A stretch of 64,000 nucleotides of DNA from Paracoccus sp. MKU1 (GTDB lineage: Bacteria > Pseudomonadota > Alphaproteobacteria > Rhodobacterales > Rhodobacteraceae). The stretch is taken from positions 274,972-338,971 of the forward strand of contig NZ_LLWQ01000193.1 in NCBI RefSeq assembly GCF_001447385.1, in the 5' to 3' direction. This document shows, piece by piece, positions 54,287-64,000 of the stretch. Made by a program: the position numbers and the translations under genes. Every line of letters starts with the position of its first letter. Position 1 is the stretch's first letter. The notes below the pieces were generated by a model. The model was given only the letters and a program-made list of their open reading frames with translations. It did not search any database and was not told the DNA's origin.

Positions 54287-55056
54287 CCGTCCATTTCATC
54301 GGCGCCGGCCCCGGCGCGGCCGACCTCATCACCCTGCGCGGCCGCGACCTGATCGCATCCTGCCCGGTCTGCCTCTATGCCGGCTCGCTGGTGCCTCAGG
54401 CGCTGCTCAGCCATTGCCCGCCCGGCGCGCGGATCGTGAACACCGCGCCCATGGACCTCGACCAGATCATCGCCGAGATCGCCGCCGCGCATCAGGCAGG
54501 CCAGGACGTGGCGCGGCTGCATTCGGGCGACCTGTCGGTCTGGTCGGCAATGGGCGAGCAGTTGCGGCGGCTGCGCGACCTCGGCATCCCCTATGACGTG
54601 ACCCCCGGCGTGCCGTCATTCGCCGCCGCCGCCGCGGCGCTGGGGGCGGAACTGACCCTGCCGGGCATCGCGCAATCGGTGGTGCTGACCCGGACCTCGG
54701 GCCGCGCCTCCTCGATGCCCGAGGGCGAGACCTTGGCCAATTTCGCCGCCACCGGCGCGACGCTGGCCATCCACCTGTCGGTGCATGTGCTGGACCGCGT
54801 GCAGGCGGAGCTGGCGCCGCATTACGGCGCCGATTGCCCGGTTGCCGTGGTGTTCCGCGCCAGTTGGCCCGACCAGCGCATTCACCGCGCCACGCTGGCC
54901 ACGCTGGACCCCGCCATCGGCGCGGGTGAGCGCACGGCCCTGATCCTTGTCGGAAGGGCGCTGGCGGCCGAGGGCTTCGACGAAAGCCGGCTCTATGCCG
55001 GCGACTACGACCGCCGCTTCCGCCCCGTCGGCACCGCGCCGAGGTTCCCGGAATGA
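54283..55056 (+). CDS. cobM: Precorrin-4 C11-methyltransferase
   Basis: 257 residues of the tetrapyrrole methylase family: [33 protein letters not shown], and [18 protein letters not shown]. Starts at the overlapping ATGA with cobE and ends overlapping cobB. Confidence 0.96.
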   Translation: MTVHFIGAGPGAADLITLRGRDLIASCPVCLYAGSLVPQALLSHCPPGARIVNTAPMDLDQIIAEIAAAHQAGQDVARLHSGDLSVWSAMGEQLRRLRDLGIPYDVTPGVPSFAAAAAALGAELTLPGIAQSVVLTRTSGRASSMPEGETLANFAATGATLAIHLSVHVLDRVQAELAPHYGADCPVAVVFRASWPDQRIHRATLATLDPAIGAGERTALILVGRALAAEGFDESRLYAGDYDRRFRPVGTAPRFPE

Positions 55057-56345
55057 CTCGCGGCCTGATCGTCAGCGCGCCGGCCTCGGGTTCCGGCAAG
55101 ACCACGGTCACGCTGGGGCTGATCGCCGCCCTGCGGGCGCGCGGTCTGGTGGTGCAGCCCTTCAAAAGCGGGCCGGATTATATCGACCCCGCCTTTCACC
55201 GCGCCGCGGCGGGGCGGGAGTCCTTCAACCTGGACAGCTGGGCCATGGGCCGGGCGCAGATCGCGCAGCTGATCGGCGCGGCGGACGGCGCGGATATCGC
55301 GCTGGCCGAGGGCTCGATGGGGCTGTTCGACGGCGTAGCGCGCGCGGGCGGCTGCGGCAATGGCGCCAGCGCCGACATCGCCGCGCTGACCGGCTGGCCG
55401 GTGCTGCTGGTCATGGACTGCAAGGGGCAGGCCCAATCCGCCGCTGCCGTGGCGCTGGGGTTTCGCGAGATGCGCCGCGACGTGCATCTGGCGGGGGTGG
55501 TGCTGAACCGCGTCGCCTCGCCCCGGCACGAGGCGCTGATGCGGCAGGCGTTCGACCAGCTTGCGATCCCGGTCCTGGGCGTGCTGCCGCGCGAGGCGGG
55601 GATCGAGCTGCCCGAGCGCCACCTGGGCCTGGTGCAAGCGCAGGAACATGCCGCGCTGGAGGCGCTGCTGACGGCGGCGGGCGAGGCGGCGGCGCGGCAT
55701 CTGGACCTTGACGCCATCATCGCGGCGGCTTCTGGCGGGATCGCGACCGAGCCGTTTCGCCCGCTGCCGCCCCCGGCCGAACGCATCGCGCTGGCGCAGG
55801 ACGATGCGTTTTCCTTCGTCTATCCGCATCTCATTGCCGGATGGCGCGCGGCGGGGGCGACGATCCTGCCGTTTTCGCCCTTGGCCGATCAGGCGCCGGA
55901 CGACAGCGCCGGGACCTGCTGGCTGCCGGGCGGCTATCCCGAACTGCATGCGGGCCGGCTGGCGGGCGCCGATCGCTTCCGCCAGGGGCTGCGGCACTTT
56001 GCCGAGACCCGCCCGGTGCATGGCGAATGCGGCGGCTACATGGCGATGGGCGCCGGGCTGGTCGATGCCCAGGGCACACGCCACGAAATGGTCGGGCTCT
56101 TGGGGCTGGAGACCAGCTATGAAAAGCGCCGGATGCACCTGGGCTATCGCCGCGCCGAGCCGCTGGCCGGGCTCTATCGCCAGCCGCTGGCCGGGCACGA
56201 GTTCCACTATGCCACCATCCTGGCCCAGCCCGACGAACCGCTGGCCCGCGTCGCGGACGCCAATGGCGATGCGGTGCCCGAGACCGGCTCGCGCCGCGGC
56301 CACGCCACCGGCACCTTCTTCCACCTGATCGGAGAGGCGCCATGA
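55053..56345 (+). CDS. cobB: Cobyrinic acid a,c-diamide synthase (hydrogenobyrinic type)
   Basis: 430 residues. ATP-dependent amidation of the a and c carboxylates. P-loop [10 protein letters not shown] (9-18), [10 protein letters not shown], and the glutamine amidotransferase domain with [11 protein letters not shown] (catalytic Cys near residue 328) and the closing GTFFHLI. ATGA overlaps both neighbours. Confidence 0.95.
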   Translation: MTRGLIVSAPASGSGKTTVTLGLIAALRARGLVVQPFKSGPDYIDPAFHRAAAGRESFNLDSWAMGRAQIAQLIGAADGADIALAEGSMGLFDGVARAGGCGNGASADIAALTGWPVLLVMDCKGQAQSAAAVALGFREMRRDVHLAGVVLNRVASPRHEALMRQAFDQLAIPVLGVLPREAGIELPERHLGLVQAQEHAALEALLTAAGEAAARHLDLDAIIAAASGGIATEPFRPLPPPAERIALAQDDAFSFVYPHLIAGWRAAGATILPFSPLADQAPDDSAGTCWLPGGYPELHAGRLAGADRFRQGLRHFAETRPVHGECGGYMAMGAGLVDAQGTRHEMVGLLGLETSYEKRRMHLGYRRAEPLAGLYRQPLAGHEFHYATILAQPDEPLARVADANGDAVPETGSRRGHATGTFFHLIGEAP

Positions 56346-57091
56346 TCGAGCTTGCGCTGATCGGCATCGGCACCGGCAGCCCCGGTCACCTGACGCGCGA
56401 GGCCGTCGCCGCCATGGCGGATGCCGACCTGATCCTGATCCCCGCCAAGGGCGAGGACAAGGCGGATCTGGCCGATCTGCGCCGCGCGCTTTGCCAGCAT
56501 GTGCTGGTCAGCCCGCCGCCGCTCGCCGTCTTCGACATGCCGATGCGCGATGTGACCGAGGGCTACCGTCAGGGCGTCGAGGCCTGGCACGACGCCATCG
56601 CCGCCCGTTGGGAACAGGTGATCCGCGCCCATGGCGCCATCCGCCCGGCGCTGCTGGTCTGGGGCGACCCCTCGCTTTACGACAGCACGCTGCGCATCGC
56701 GGAACGGGTGGCGCGGCACCTGCCGCTGCATCTGCGGGTGGTCCCCGGCATCACCGCGATCCAGGCGCTTTGCGCCGCCCATGCCATTCCGCTGAATGCG
56801 GTCGCCGCGCCGGTGCTGATCACCACCGGCCGCCAGATCCGCGATCACGGCTGGCCAGGGGCGGTGGACCGGCTGGTCGTGATGCTGGACGGCGAATGCT
56901 CGTTCCAGAGCCTCGACGCGCGGGATCTGCATATCTGGTGGGGCGCCTTCCTGGGCATGCCGAACCAGATCCTGATCCAGGGTCCGCTGCCCGAGGTCGC
57001 CGGCCGCATCCTCGAGACCCGCGCCCGCGCACGGGCCGAACATGGCTGGATCATGGACGTCTATCTGCTGGACCGATGCCGGTCACGCTGA
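56342..57091 (+). CDS. cobF: Precorrin-6A synthase (deacetylating) CobF
   Basis: 249 residues of the tetrapyrrole methylase family, with GIGTGSPGHLTREA and VWGDPSLYDSTLRIAE, and VVPGITAIQAL. Methylates C1 and releases acetate in the aerobic pathway. CobF with CobG marks the oxygen-dependent route. Confidence 0.95.
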   Translation: MIELALIGIGTGSPGHLTREAVAAMADADLILIPAKGEDKADLADLRRALCQHVLVSPPPLAVFDMPMRDVTEGYRQGVEAWHDAIAARWEQVIRAHGAIRPALLVWGDPSLYDSTLRIAERVARHLPLHLRVVPGITAIQALCAAHAIPLNAVAAPVLITTGRQIRDHGWPGAVDRLVVMLDGECSFQSLDARDLHIWWGAFLGMPNQILIQGPLPEVAGRILETRARARAEHGWIMDVYLLDRCRSR

Positions 57092-57396
57092 CCCTGCCGC
57101 CGGGCCCCGAGGCCGAGGCATTGGTCGGGGCGCTGGCCGAGGCGCTGCGCGCGCTTGGCCCGGACATCGCCCTGCGCCGTGCCACGCTGCGGGCGCGGGA
57201 CGCCCGGCCGCTGCTGATGGCGCTGCAAGCCCCGGGGCGCGGCGCCTATCTGTTCCACGACCTGCGCCCCGAGGATGCCGGCGACGTGGCGGCGACGATC
57301 CGCGCCTATCTGGCGGCGCCGGACGGCTGGATCCGCGACGCCCGGCCCTGCGGCCGGCTGCGCTTCTGTCTGAAGCTGCGCGTGCCGGCGGGCTGA
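57076..57396 (+). CDS. Small hypothetical protein ending the cob operon
   Basis: 106 residues, not recognised. Starts inside the cobF end. Mixed alpha/beta look: LTLPPGPEAEALVGALAEALRA helix, RPLLMALQAPGRGAYLFHDL, and a basic end RPCGRLRFCLKLRVPAG with two Cys. Codon bias is strongly coding. Its place at the end of the operon suggests a B12-linked role, otherwise unknown. Confidence 0.65.
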   Translation: MPVTLTLPPGPEAEALVGALAEALRALGPDIALRRATLRARDARPLLMALQAPGRGAYLFHDLRPEDAGDVAATIRAYLAAPDGWIRDARPCGRLRFCLKLRVPAG

Positions 57397-57450
57397 AAAA
57401 AACCGCCGTCCATGCCCACGCGGAGGGAGGAGACGCGGCATGAACGGCGG
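57396..57450 (-). terminator. Minus-strand intrinsic terminator with no recognised upstream gene
   Basis: 14-bp arms (57403-57416 CCGCCGTCCATGCC with 57437-57450 GGCATGAACGGCGG, one mismatch) and a run of seven A before the left arm. Read on the minus strand this is a hairpin followed by TTTTTTT. No minus-strand gene is seen between here and the terminator at 59.1 kb, so it points to an unannotated minus-strand transcript starting in 57450-57780 or beyond. Confidence 0.65.
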
Positions 57451-57779
57451 CCACTGCCATGAAAACCCCGTGCGGCTCGGGGTGACGGGAATACAGCCCC
57501 GTCCGCTTCAGCTTGCGCTTGCTGCCCGGCCTGGCGCAAGCGCCGCGTGACCCGCAGCCCCCCCGACAGAGATTTTTTGCCCAAATCCTCGCCACCAAGG
57601 CAGGCCGGCGGCGAAAAAACCGCTGGCAGGCGAACCGGAACCGCGAAGAAAATCCCGACAGACCGGGGGTTTTCACGAAAATGGCATCGCCCGCCGCGTT
57701 GGCAGATCAGGCGGGCTGTGCAACTCTCATCCGGCGCGAACCCGATTGCAGCCATACGCCACATGAAAGGAACGACGAC
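57451..57779. other. Gap upstream of cytochrome c' with hairpins
   Basis: About 330 bp. Holds small stems: CCCCG-N7-CGGGG (57473-57489 area), GACGGG-N8-CCCGTC (57493-57509 area) and GCGCTTGC/GCAAGCGC (57520-57550 area). The right end carries AAAGGAACG before the cytochrome c' ATG. No convincing protein gene. Could hold the cytochrome c' promoter and a minus-strand RNA. Confidence 0.4.
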
Positions 57780-58235
57780 ATGCGCCTGATTCTCACTGCC
57801 GCCGCCCTTGCCGCGGTTCCGCTTGCCAGCCTGGCCCAGGACGATCCGGTCGCACAGGCCGTCGAGGCCCGCCACGGCTTCTATCAGATGCTGGCGATCA
57901 ACATGGGCACGCTTTCCGGCATGGCCAAGGGCGAGATCGCCTATGACGAGGCCGCCGCCAGCCGCGCCGCCGCCAATATCGAGGCGCTGACGCAATACGA
58001 CCTGCCCAGCCTGTTCATCGAGGGCAGCAGTTCGGCCGATGCCGATGACAGCGCCGCCAAGCCCGACATCTGGAACAACCCGGACGAGTTCGGGACGAAG
58101 TTCGCCGGGCTGCAAGCGGCGGCCACCGGCGTCTCGGGGGCAGTCAAGGGCGGCGCGGAGAATGTCGGGCCGGTCGTCGGCAAGCTGGGCGAAGCCTGCA
58201 AGGCCTGCCACGACGTCTTCCGCGAGAAAAGCTGA
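57780..58235 (+). CDS. Cytochrome c'
   Basis: 151 residues. Signal peptide (1-19) then a four-helix-bundle cytochrome c' with the haem site at the C-terminus: CKACH (Cys140, Cys143, His144). Periplasmic; family members bind NO and CO and protect against NO in denitrifiers. Its stop overlaps the ATG of the cytochrome b561-like gene by one base, so the two are coupled. Confidence 0.93.
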   Translation: MRLILTAAALAAVPLASLAQDDPVAQAVEARHGFYQMLAINMGTLSGMAKGEIAYDEAAASRAAANIEALTQYDLPSLFIEGSSSADADDSAAKPDIWNNPDEFGTKFAGLQAAATGVSGAVKGGAENVGPVVGKLGEACKACHDVFREKS

Positions 58236-58822
58236 TGGCCGGGCGCGGCCCGGTGCGCGAGGTCCGGCTTTGGGACCCGCTGCTGCGCGCGTTCCACTGG
58301 CTGCTGACCTTCTTCGTGATCGCCGGATGGTGCCTCGGCCAGTTCGGCCCGGCCCGGATGACGCTGCATTTCTGGTGCGGCTATGTCGTGGCGGGGCTGC
58401 TGGTGTTCCGCCTGATCTGGGGCTTCGTCGGTCCGCCGCCGGCCCGGTTCTCGCATTTCATCCGGGGGCCGGGCGCCATTGCGGGCTACATGCGCGGCAT
58501 GTTCCTGCGCCAGCCCAGCCATTGGCCGGGCCACAACCCGCTGGGGGCGCTGTCGGTGATCGCCATGCTGGCGGTGCTGGCGGCGCAGGTCACCAGCGGG
58601 CTGATCTCGGACCCCGACGACTACATCAATGTCGGGCCGCTGGCCTCCTATGTCAGCAGCGCCACGCGATCCAAGGCAGTGGGCTGGCACAATCTGGGTG
58701 CCAGCCTGATCCTGGTCCTGGTGCTGCTGCATGTCGCAATGATCCTGTTCTATCGCTTCTGGAAGCGCGAGGACCTGGTGCGGCCGATGATTACCGGCCG
58801 CAAACAGGTTCGTGAAGACTGA
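58235..58822 (+). CDS. Cytochrome b561-family membrane protein
   Basis: 195 residues with four hydrophobic helices and His residues for haem b: LLRAFHWLLTFFVIAGW, LHFWCGYVVAGLLVFRLIWG, and AVGWHNLGASLILVLVLLHVAM. Quinol-to-cytochrome electron transfer is likely, here to cytochrome c' encoded just upstream. Confidence 0.88.
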   Translation: MAGRGPVREVRLWDPLLRAFHWLLTFFVIAGWCLGQFGPARMTLHFWCGYVVAGLLVFRLIWGFVGPPPARFSHFIRGPGAIAGYMRGMFLRQPSHWPGHNPLGALSVIAMLAVLAAQVTSGLISDPDDYINVGPLASYVSSATRSKAVGWHNLGASLILVLVLLHVAMILFYRFWKREDLVRPMITGRKQVRED

Positions 58823-58926
58823 GGCCGCGGAATTGATCGAATCGCCCCCGCATGTCAGGCTGAAAACGTGCCGAGGCCTGCGCTCAGGCGGGTCCGGCAT
58901 GCCTGAACCGCACGAAGGAGCCGATG

Positions 58927-59082
58927 ATGATCAGCAAGACCGTCGCCCTCGCGCTTGCACTTTCGATGGCGGCAGTTCCCGCGCTTGCGGACTGCCCCGG
59001 CCATAAGAAAGTCTCCAGCGACCAAACGGCGGCGACCACGCCGACCGAAAGCCCGGCCCCCGCGCCGAGCGTGGACAGCTAG
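58927..59082 (+). CDS. Small secreted protein, Pro/Ser/Thr-rich tail
   Basis: 51 residues. Clear signal peptide (MISKTVALALALSMAAVPALA) followed by DCPGHKKVSSDQ and a Pro/Ala/Ser tail. GGAG precedes a double ATG; ATG 58927 gives the better spacing, ATG 58924 also fits. Function unknown. Followed by a terminator, so probably expressed. Confidence 0.7.
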   Translation: MISKTVALALALSMAAVPALADCPGHKKVSSDQTAATTPTESPAPAPSVDS

Positions 59083-59085
59083 TGA

Positions 59086-59111
59086 AAAGGGCGGGACCAG
59101 ACCCGCCCTTT
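59086..59111. terminator. Bidirectional terminator between the small secreted gene and parC
   Basis: Perfect stem AAAGGGCGGG/CCCGCCCTTT with loop ACCAGA, giving a T-run in both directions between converging genes. Confidence 0.85.
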
Positions 59112-59112
59112 C

Positions 59113-61341
<2,229 letters not shown>

Positions 61342-61441
61342 GGCCGATTGAATAGGCCCGCGCGCCGCCCCGGTCCAGCCGGAAATGCGCGGCTTGCGCA
61401 AGGCCCGGCCTTGACGCAGAACCGCCGGCAAGGAGGCGCGC

Positions 61442-62260
61442 ATGAAGACCGTTCTGATCACCGGCTGTTCCTCGGGCATCGGGCTGGACGCGGCGCGGCA
61501 CATGCGCGGGCGCGGCTGGCGCGTCATCGCCACCTGCCGCAAGCCCGAGGATATCGCGGCCCGCCGCGCCGAGGGCTTCGACACCCTGCCGCTGGAGCTG
61601 GGCTGCGAGGACAGCGTGGCGCGCTGCGCCGAAGCCGCGCTGGCGCTGGGGCGCATCGACGCGCTGGTCAACAATGCCGCCTTCGCCATCCCCGGCGCCG
61701 CCGAGGACCTGCCGCGCGGCGCGCTGCGGGCAATCTTCGAGGCGAACCTGTTCGGCACCCATGACCTGACCCGCCGGCTGCTGCCGCATTTCCGCGCCCA
61801 TGGTGGGCGGGTGGTGAACATCAGCTCGGTCCTGGGCCTGGTCGGCATCCCCTGGCGCGGCGCCTATGTGGCGACGAAATTCGCGCTGGAGGGGCTGACC
61901 GACGTGCTGCGCGTCGAGATGGCCGATACCGGGGTGAAATTCATCCTGATCGAGCCCGGCCCCATCGGCACGAAGATCCGCCAGAACTCCATCCCGCATT
62001 TCGAGGCTTGGATCGACTGGCAATCCAGCCCGCGCGCCGAGCAATACCGCCGCACGCTGCTGAAACGCCTCTACGAGCCGGCGGCGAAGAAGGACCGCTT
62101 CGAGTTGCCGCCCGCGGCGGTCAGCGCCCGCATCGCCCAGGCGCTGGAAAGCCCGAGGCCCCGCCCGCGCTATTACGTCACCACGCCGACCCATGTCTCG
62201 GGCATCGGGCGGCGGCTTCTTTCCACGCGCGCTCTGGACTGGTTCGCGCGCCGCAGCTAG
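61442..62260 (+). CDS. Short-chain dehydrogenase/reductase
   Basis: 272 residues. Rossmann fold with TGCSSGIG (7-14), [10 protein letters not shown], catalytic Ser128/Ser129, Tyr142 and Lys146 (AYVATK). Cytoplasmic NAD(P)-dependent oxidoreductase; substrate unknown. The C-terminal 70 residues are longer than the minimal SDR fold. Confidence 0.9.
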   Translation: MKTVLITGCSSGIGLDAARHMRGRGWRVIATCRKPEDIAARRAEGFDTLPLELGCEDSVARCAEAALALGRIDALVNNAAFAIPGAAEDLPRGALRAIFEANLFGTHDLTRRLLPHFRAHGGRVVNISSVLGLVGIPWRGAYVATKFALEGLTDVLRVEMADTGVKFILIEPGPIGTKIRQNSIPHFEAWIDWQSSPRAEQYRRTLLKRLYEPAAKKDRFELPPAAVSARIAQALESPRPRPRYYVTTPTHVSGIGRRLLSTRALDWFARRS

Positions 62261-62284
62261 GCTTCGCGCCGAAAGGGCCCGCCC

Positions 62285-62482
62285 ATGCATGACAAATTCC
62301 TGTTCTACCTGCTCGCGATCTGCTGCCTTGCGGTGGTGGTGATCCTGGCCACCGGCATCGGCGGCTTCGCGCGCGGCGGCGAGTTCAACCGCAAGCACGG
62401 CAACCGCATGATGCGCTGGCGCATCATCGCCCAGGCCATCGCCATCGCGGTATTCCTGCTTTATCTCTGGCTCAGGAGCTAG
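62285..62482 (+). CDS. Twin-transmembrane small protein (HIG1-like)
   Basis: 65 residues, two hydrophobic helices (about 5-25 and 45-62) around a basic loop (EFNRKHGNRMMRWR) typical of HIG1-like twin-TM proteins. Three bases before the PduO gene, so in one operon. Function unknown. Confidence 0.8.
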   Translation: MHDKFLFYLLAICCLAVVVILATGIGGFARGGEFNRKHGNRMMRWRIIAQAIAIAVFLLYLWLRS

Positions 62483-62485
62483 CCG

Positions 62486-63058
62486 ATGGTCGTGCTGAAC
62501 AAGATCTATACCCGCACCGGCGACAAGGGCGAGACGGCGCTGTCGAACGGCGAGCGTGTGCCCAAGCATTCCCTGCGGGTCGAGGCCTATGGCACGGTGG
62601 ACGAACTCAACGCCACGCTGGGCCTTGCCCGCCTGCATGCCACGGGCGAGATCGCGGCGCGCATCGCGGTGATCCAGAACGATCTTTTCGACCTCGGCGC
62701 CGACCTGTCGCGCCCGCGCATGGACGAGGATGCCGAAGCGCCCTATCCGGTGCTGCGCATCATCGACGCCCAGGTCGAGCGGCTGGAATCGGAAATCGAC
62801 GCGATGAATGCCGGGCTTTCGGCCCTGCGCAGCTTCATCCTGCCCGGCGGCTCGGCGCTATCGGCGCATCTGCACCTGTCGCGCACCGTGGCGCGACGGG
62901 CCGAACGCGCCGCCGTGGCGCTGGCGGCTGCCGAGGATGCGAATCCGGCCGCGGTGAAATATCTCAACCGCCTGTCGGACTGGCTGTTCGTGGCGGGGCG
63001 CGTGGCCAATGAAAACGGCGCGCAGGATATCCTGTGGGTGCCAGGAGCCAGCCGTTAG
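62486..63058 (+). CDS. Cob(I)alamin adenosyltransferase, PduO type
   Basis: 190 residues. IYTRTGDKGETALSNGERV at the N-terminus and the SRTVARRAERA and NRLSDWLFVAGR motifs define the PduO-like ATP:corrinoid adenosyltransferase. Makes adenosylcobalamin. Coupled to a twin-TM gene and followed by the electron-transfer flavoprotein genes. Confidence 0.93.
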   Translation: MVVLNKIYTRTGDKGETALSNGERVPKHSLRVEAYGTVDELNATLGLARLHATGEIAARIAVIQNDLFDLGADLSRPRMDEDAEAPYPVLRIIDAQVERLESEIDAMNAGLSALRSFILPGGSALSAHLHLSRTVARRAERAAVALAAAEDANPAAVKYLNRLSDWLFVAGRVANENGAQDILWVPGASR

Positions 63059-63178
63059 CGACAACATGACGGAATGGAAATGTTACGACGCGTTACGGTC
63101 GTTTTTTCCCTGTCATTGCCGCCGACGGCCCGCTAACAAACCCTCCGAACAGGTGACGCAACCAAAGGGGAGAGGCCG

Positions 63179-63937
63179 ATGAAGGTTCTCGTGCCAGTGA
63201 AGCGCGTGATCGACTACAACGTGAAGGCGCGCGTGAAGAGCGACGGGTCTGGTGTCGATCTGGCGAATGTGAAGATGTCGATGAACCCGTTCGACGAGAT
63301 CGCGGTGGAGGAGGCGATCCGTCTGAAGGAGAAGGGCCAGGCCGAAGAGATCATCGCGGTCTCGATCGGCGTCAAGCAGGCGGCCGAGACGCTGCGCACC
63401 GCCTTGGCCATGGGCGCCGACCGGGCGATCCTGGTCGTGGCTGCGGACGACGTGCAGCAGGACATCGAGCCCTTGGCGGTGGCGAAGATCCTCGCCGCGG
63501 TGGCCAAGGCCGAGGGCACCGAGCTCATCATCGCCGGCAAGCAGGCCATCGACAACGACATGAACGCCACCGGCCAGATGCTGGCGGCGCTGCTCGGCTG
63601 GGCGCAGGCCACCTTCGCCAGCAAGGTCGAGATCGAGGGCGGCAAAGCGAAAGTCACCCGCGAGGTCGACGGCGGCCTCCAGACCATCGAGGTCGCGCTG
63701 CCGGCGGTGGTCACCGCCGACCTGCGCCTGAACGAGCCGCGCTATGCCTCGCTGCCGAACATCATGAAGGCCAAGAAGAAGCCGCTCGATGAAAAGACCG
63801 CCGCCGATTACGGCGTCGACGTCGCGCCGCGGCTCGAGGTGGTCTCGGTGCGCGAGCCCGAGGGCCGCAAGGCCGGCATCAAGGTGGGCTCGGTGGACGA
63901 GCTGGTGGGCAAGCTGAAAGAAGCGGGGGTGATCTGA
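63179..63937 (+). CDS. etfB: Electron transfer flavoprotein beta subunit
   Basis: 252 residues. Soluble ETF passing electrons from acyl-CoA dehydrogenases to the membrane. Marks are [31 protein letters not shown] and the [20 protein letters not shown] signature. Overlaps etfA by one base. Confidence 0.97.
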   Translation: MKVLVPVKRVIDYNVKARVKSDGSGVDLANVKMSMNPFDEIAVEEAIRLKEKGQAEEIIAVSIGVKQAAETLRTALAMGADRAILVVAADDVQQDIEPLAVAKILAAVAKAEGTELIIAGKQAIDNDMNATGQMLAALLGWAQATFASKVEIEGGKAKVTREVDGGLQTIEVALPAVVTADLRLNEPRYASLPNIMKAKKKPLDEKTAADYGVDVAPRLEVVSVREPEGRKAGIKVGSVDELVGKLKEAGVI

Positions 63938-64000
63938 TGGCTGTTCTGCTGCTTGGGGAAGTCACGAACGGGGCGCTGAACCGCGACGCGACGGCGAAGG
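63937..64000 (+). CDS. etfA: Electron transfer flavoprotein alpha subunit (partial)
   Basis: First 21 residues ([21 protein letters not shown]), cut by the window end. The start overlaps the etfB stop (TGATG). Confidence 0.9.
   Translation, partial: MAVLLLGEVTNGALNRDATAK

Noticed and set aside
61342..61848. N-terminal extension of parC
   Set aside because: Antisense to the SDR gene; ParC proteins start at the MSDDPN region.

Overview
The window is a GC-rich alphaproteobacterial chromosome segment. Its codon use and genes point to Paracoccus, close to P. pantotrophus/P. denitrificans. The strongest evidence is a cd1 nitrite reductase with the P. pantotrophus ligand set (Tyr25, Cys65-Cys68-His69, His345 and His388 in mature numbering) in a nor-nirXI-nirS arrangement typical of that genus. 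I saw no tRNA, rRNA, CRISPR array, transposase or prophage. This is ordinary core chromosome with two large respiratory/biosynthetic clusters.

Layout. (1) 1-13.4 kb, denitrification: norB (cut by the window edge) and norC, then nirX-nirI on the minus strand; divergently nirS-E-C-F-DL-G-H-J-N plus a small membrane gene on the plus strand. NNR/FNR-type boxes lie upstream of norC and in the nirI/nirS intergenic region. (2) 13.6-32 kb, housekeeping: katG, priA with a tiny upstream membrane ORF, a transaldolase, a DUF484 protein, xerC, a TSUP permease, a rhizobial-type asparaginase, an IalB-like secreted protein, rlmN, gpmI-envC-like-ctpA-rppH, a MltB-like lipoprotein, a YbaK protein and a GlsB/YeaQ protein. 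(3) 32-40.3 kb: dapD, a LOG-family protein, a hypothetical, rsfS-rlmH, leuC, leuD with a membrane gene antisense between them, and an exo/endonuclease-phosphatase-like protein. (4) 40.5-57.4 kb, cobalamin: riboswitch 1 leads cbtB-cbtA-(His-rich protein)-bluB; cobO faces left; riboswitch 2 leads DUF1636-cobW-cobN-G-H-I-J-(cobK antisense)-L-E-M-B-F plus a small unknown gene. (5) 57.8-64 kb: cytochrome c' with a cytochrome b561-like partner, a small secreted protein, parC, an SDR, a twin-TM protein, a PduO-type adenosyltransferase, and etfB-etfA (cut by the edge).

How the genes fit together. NirS reduces nitrite to NO in the periplasm and NorCB reduces NO to N2O. NirE, C, F, DL, G, H, J and N make and insert haem d1, and NirI/NirX are flavin/Fe-S proteins tied to nir expression or function. 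The B12 region holds most of the oxygen-dependent corrin route (CobG ring-contraction type), cobalt uptake (CbtAB), chelation (CobN, CobW) and lower-ligand synthesis (BluB). There is no cobA; NirE makes the same precorrin-2.

Most notable: a family of short intergenic repeats (core close to GTATTTGGACAACGAAGAA, eight copies seen). One copy sits in frame inside cobG, adding a linker between the two half-domains. Also notable are an rsfS gene whose N-terminus needs a CTG start or a 1-nt frameshift, a minus-strand terminator with no recognised gene in front of it at 57.4 kb, and several small genes absent from standard-length ORF calls. I did not find a clear new multi-gene system.
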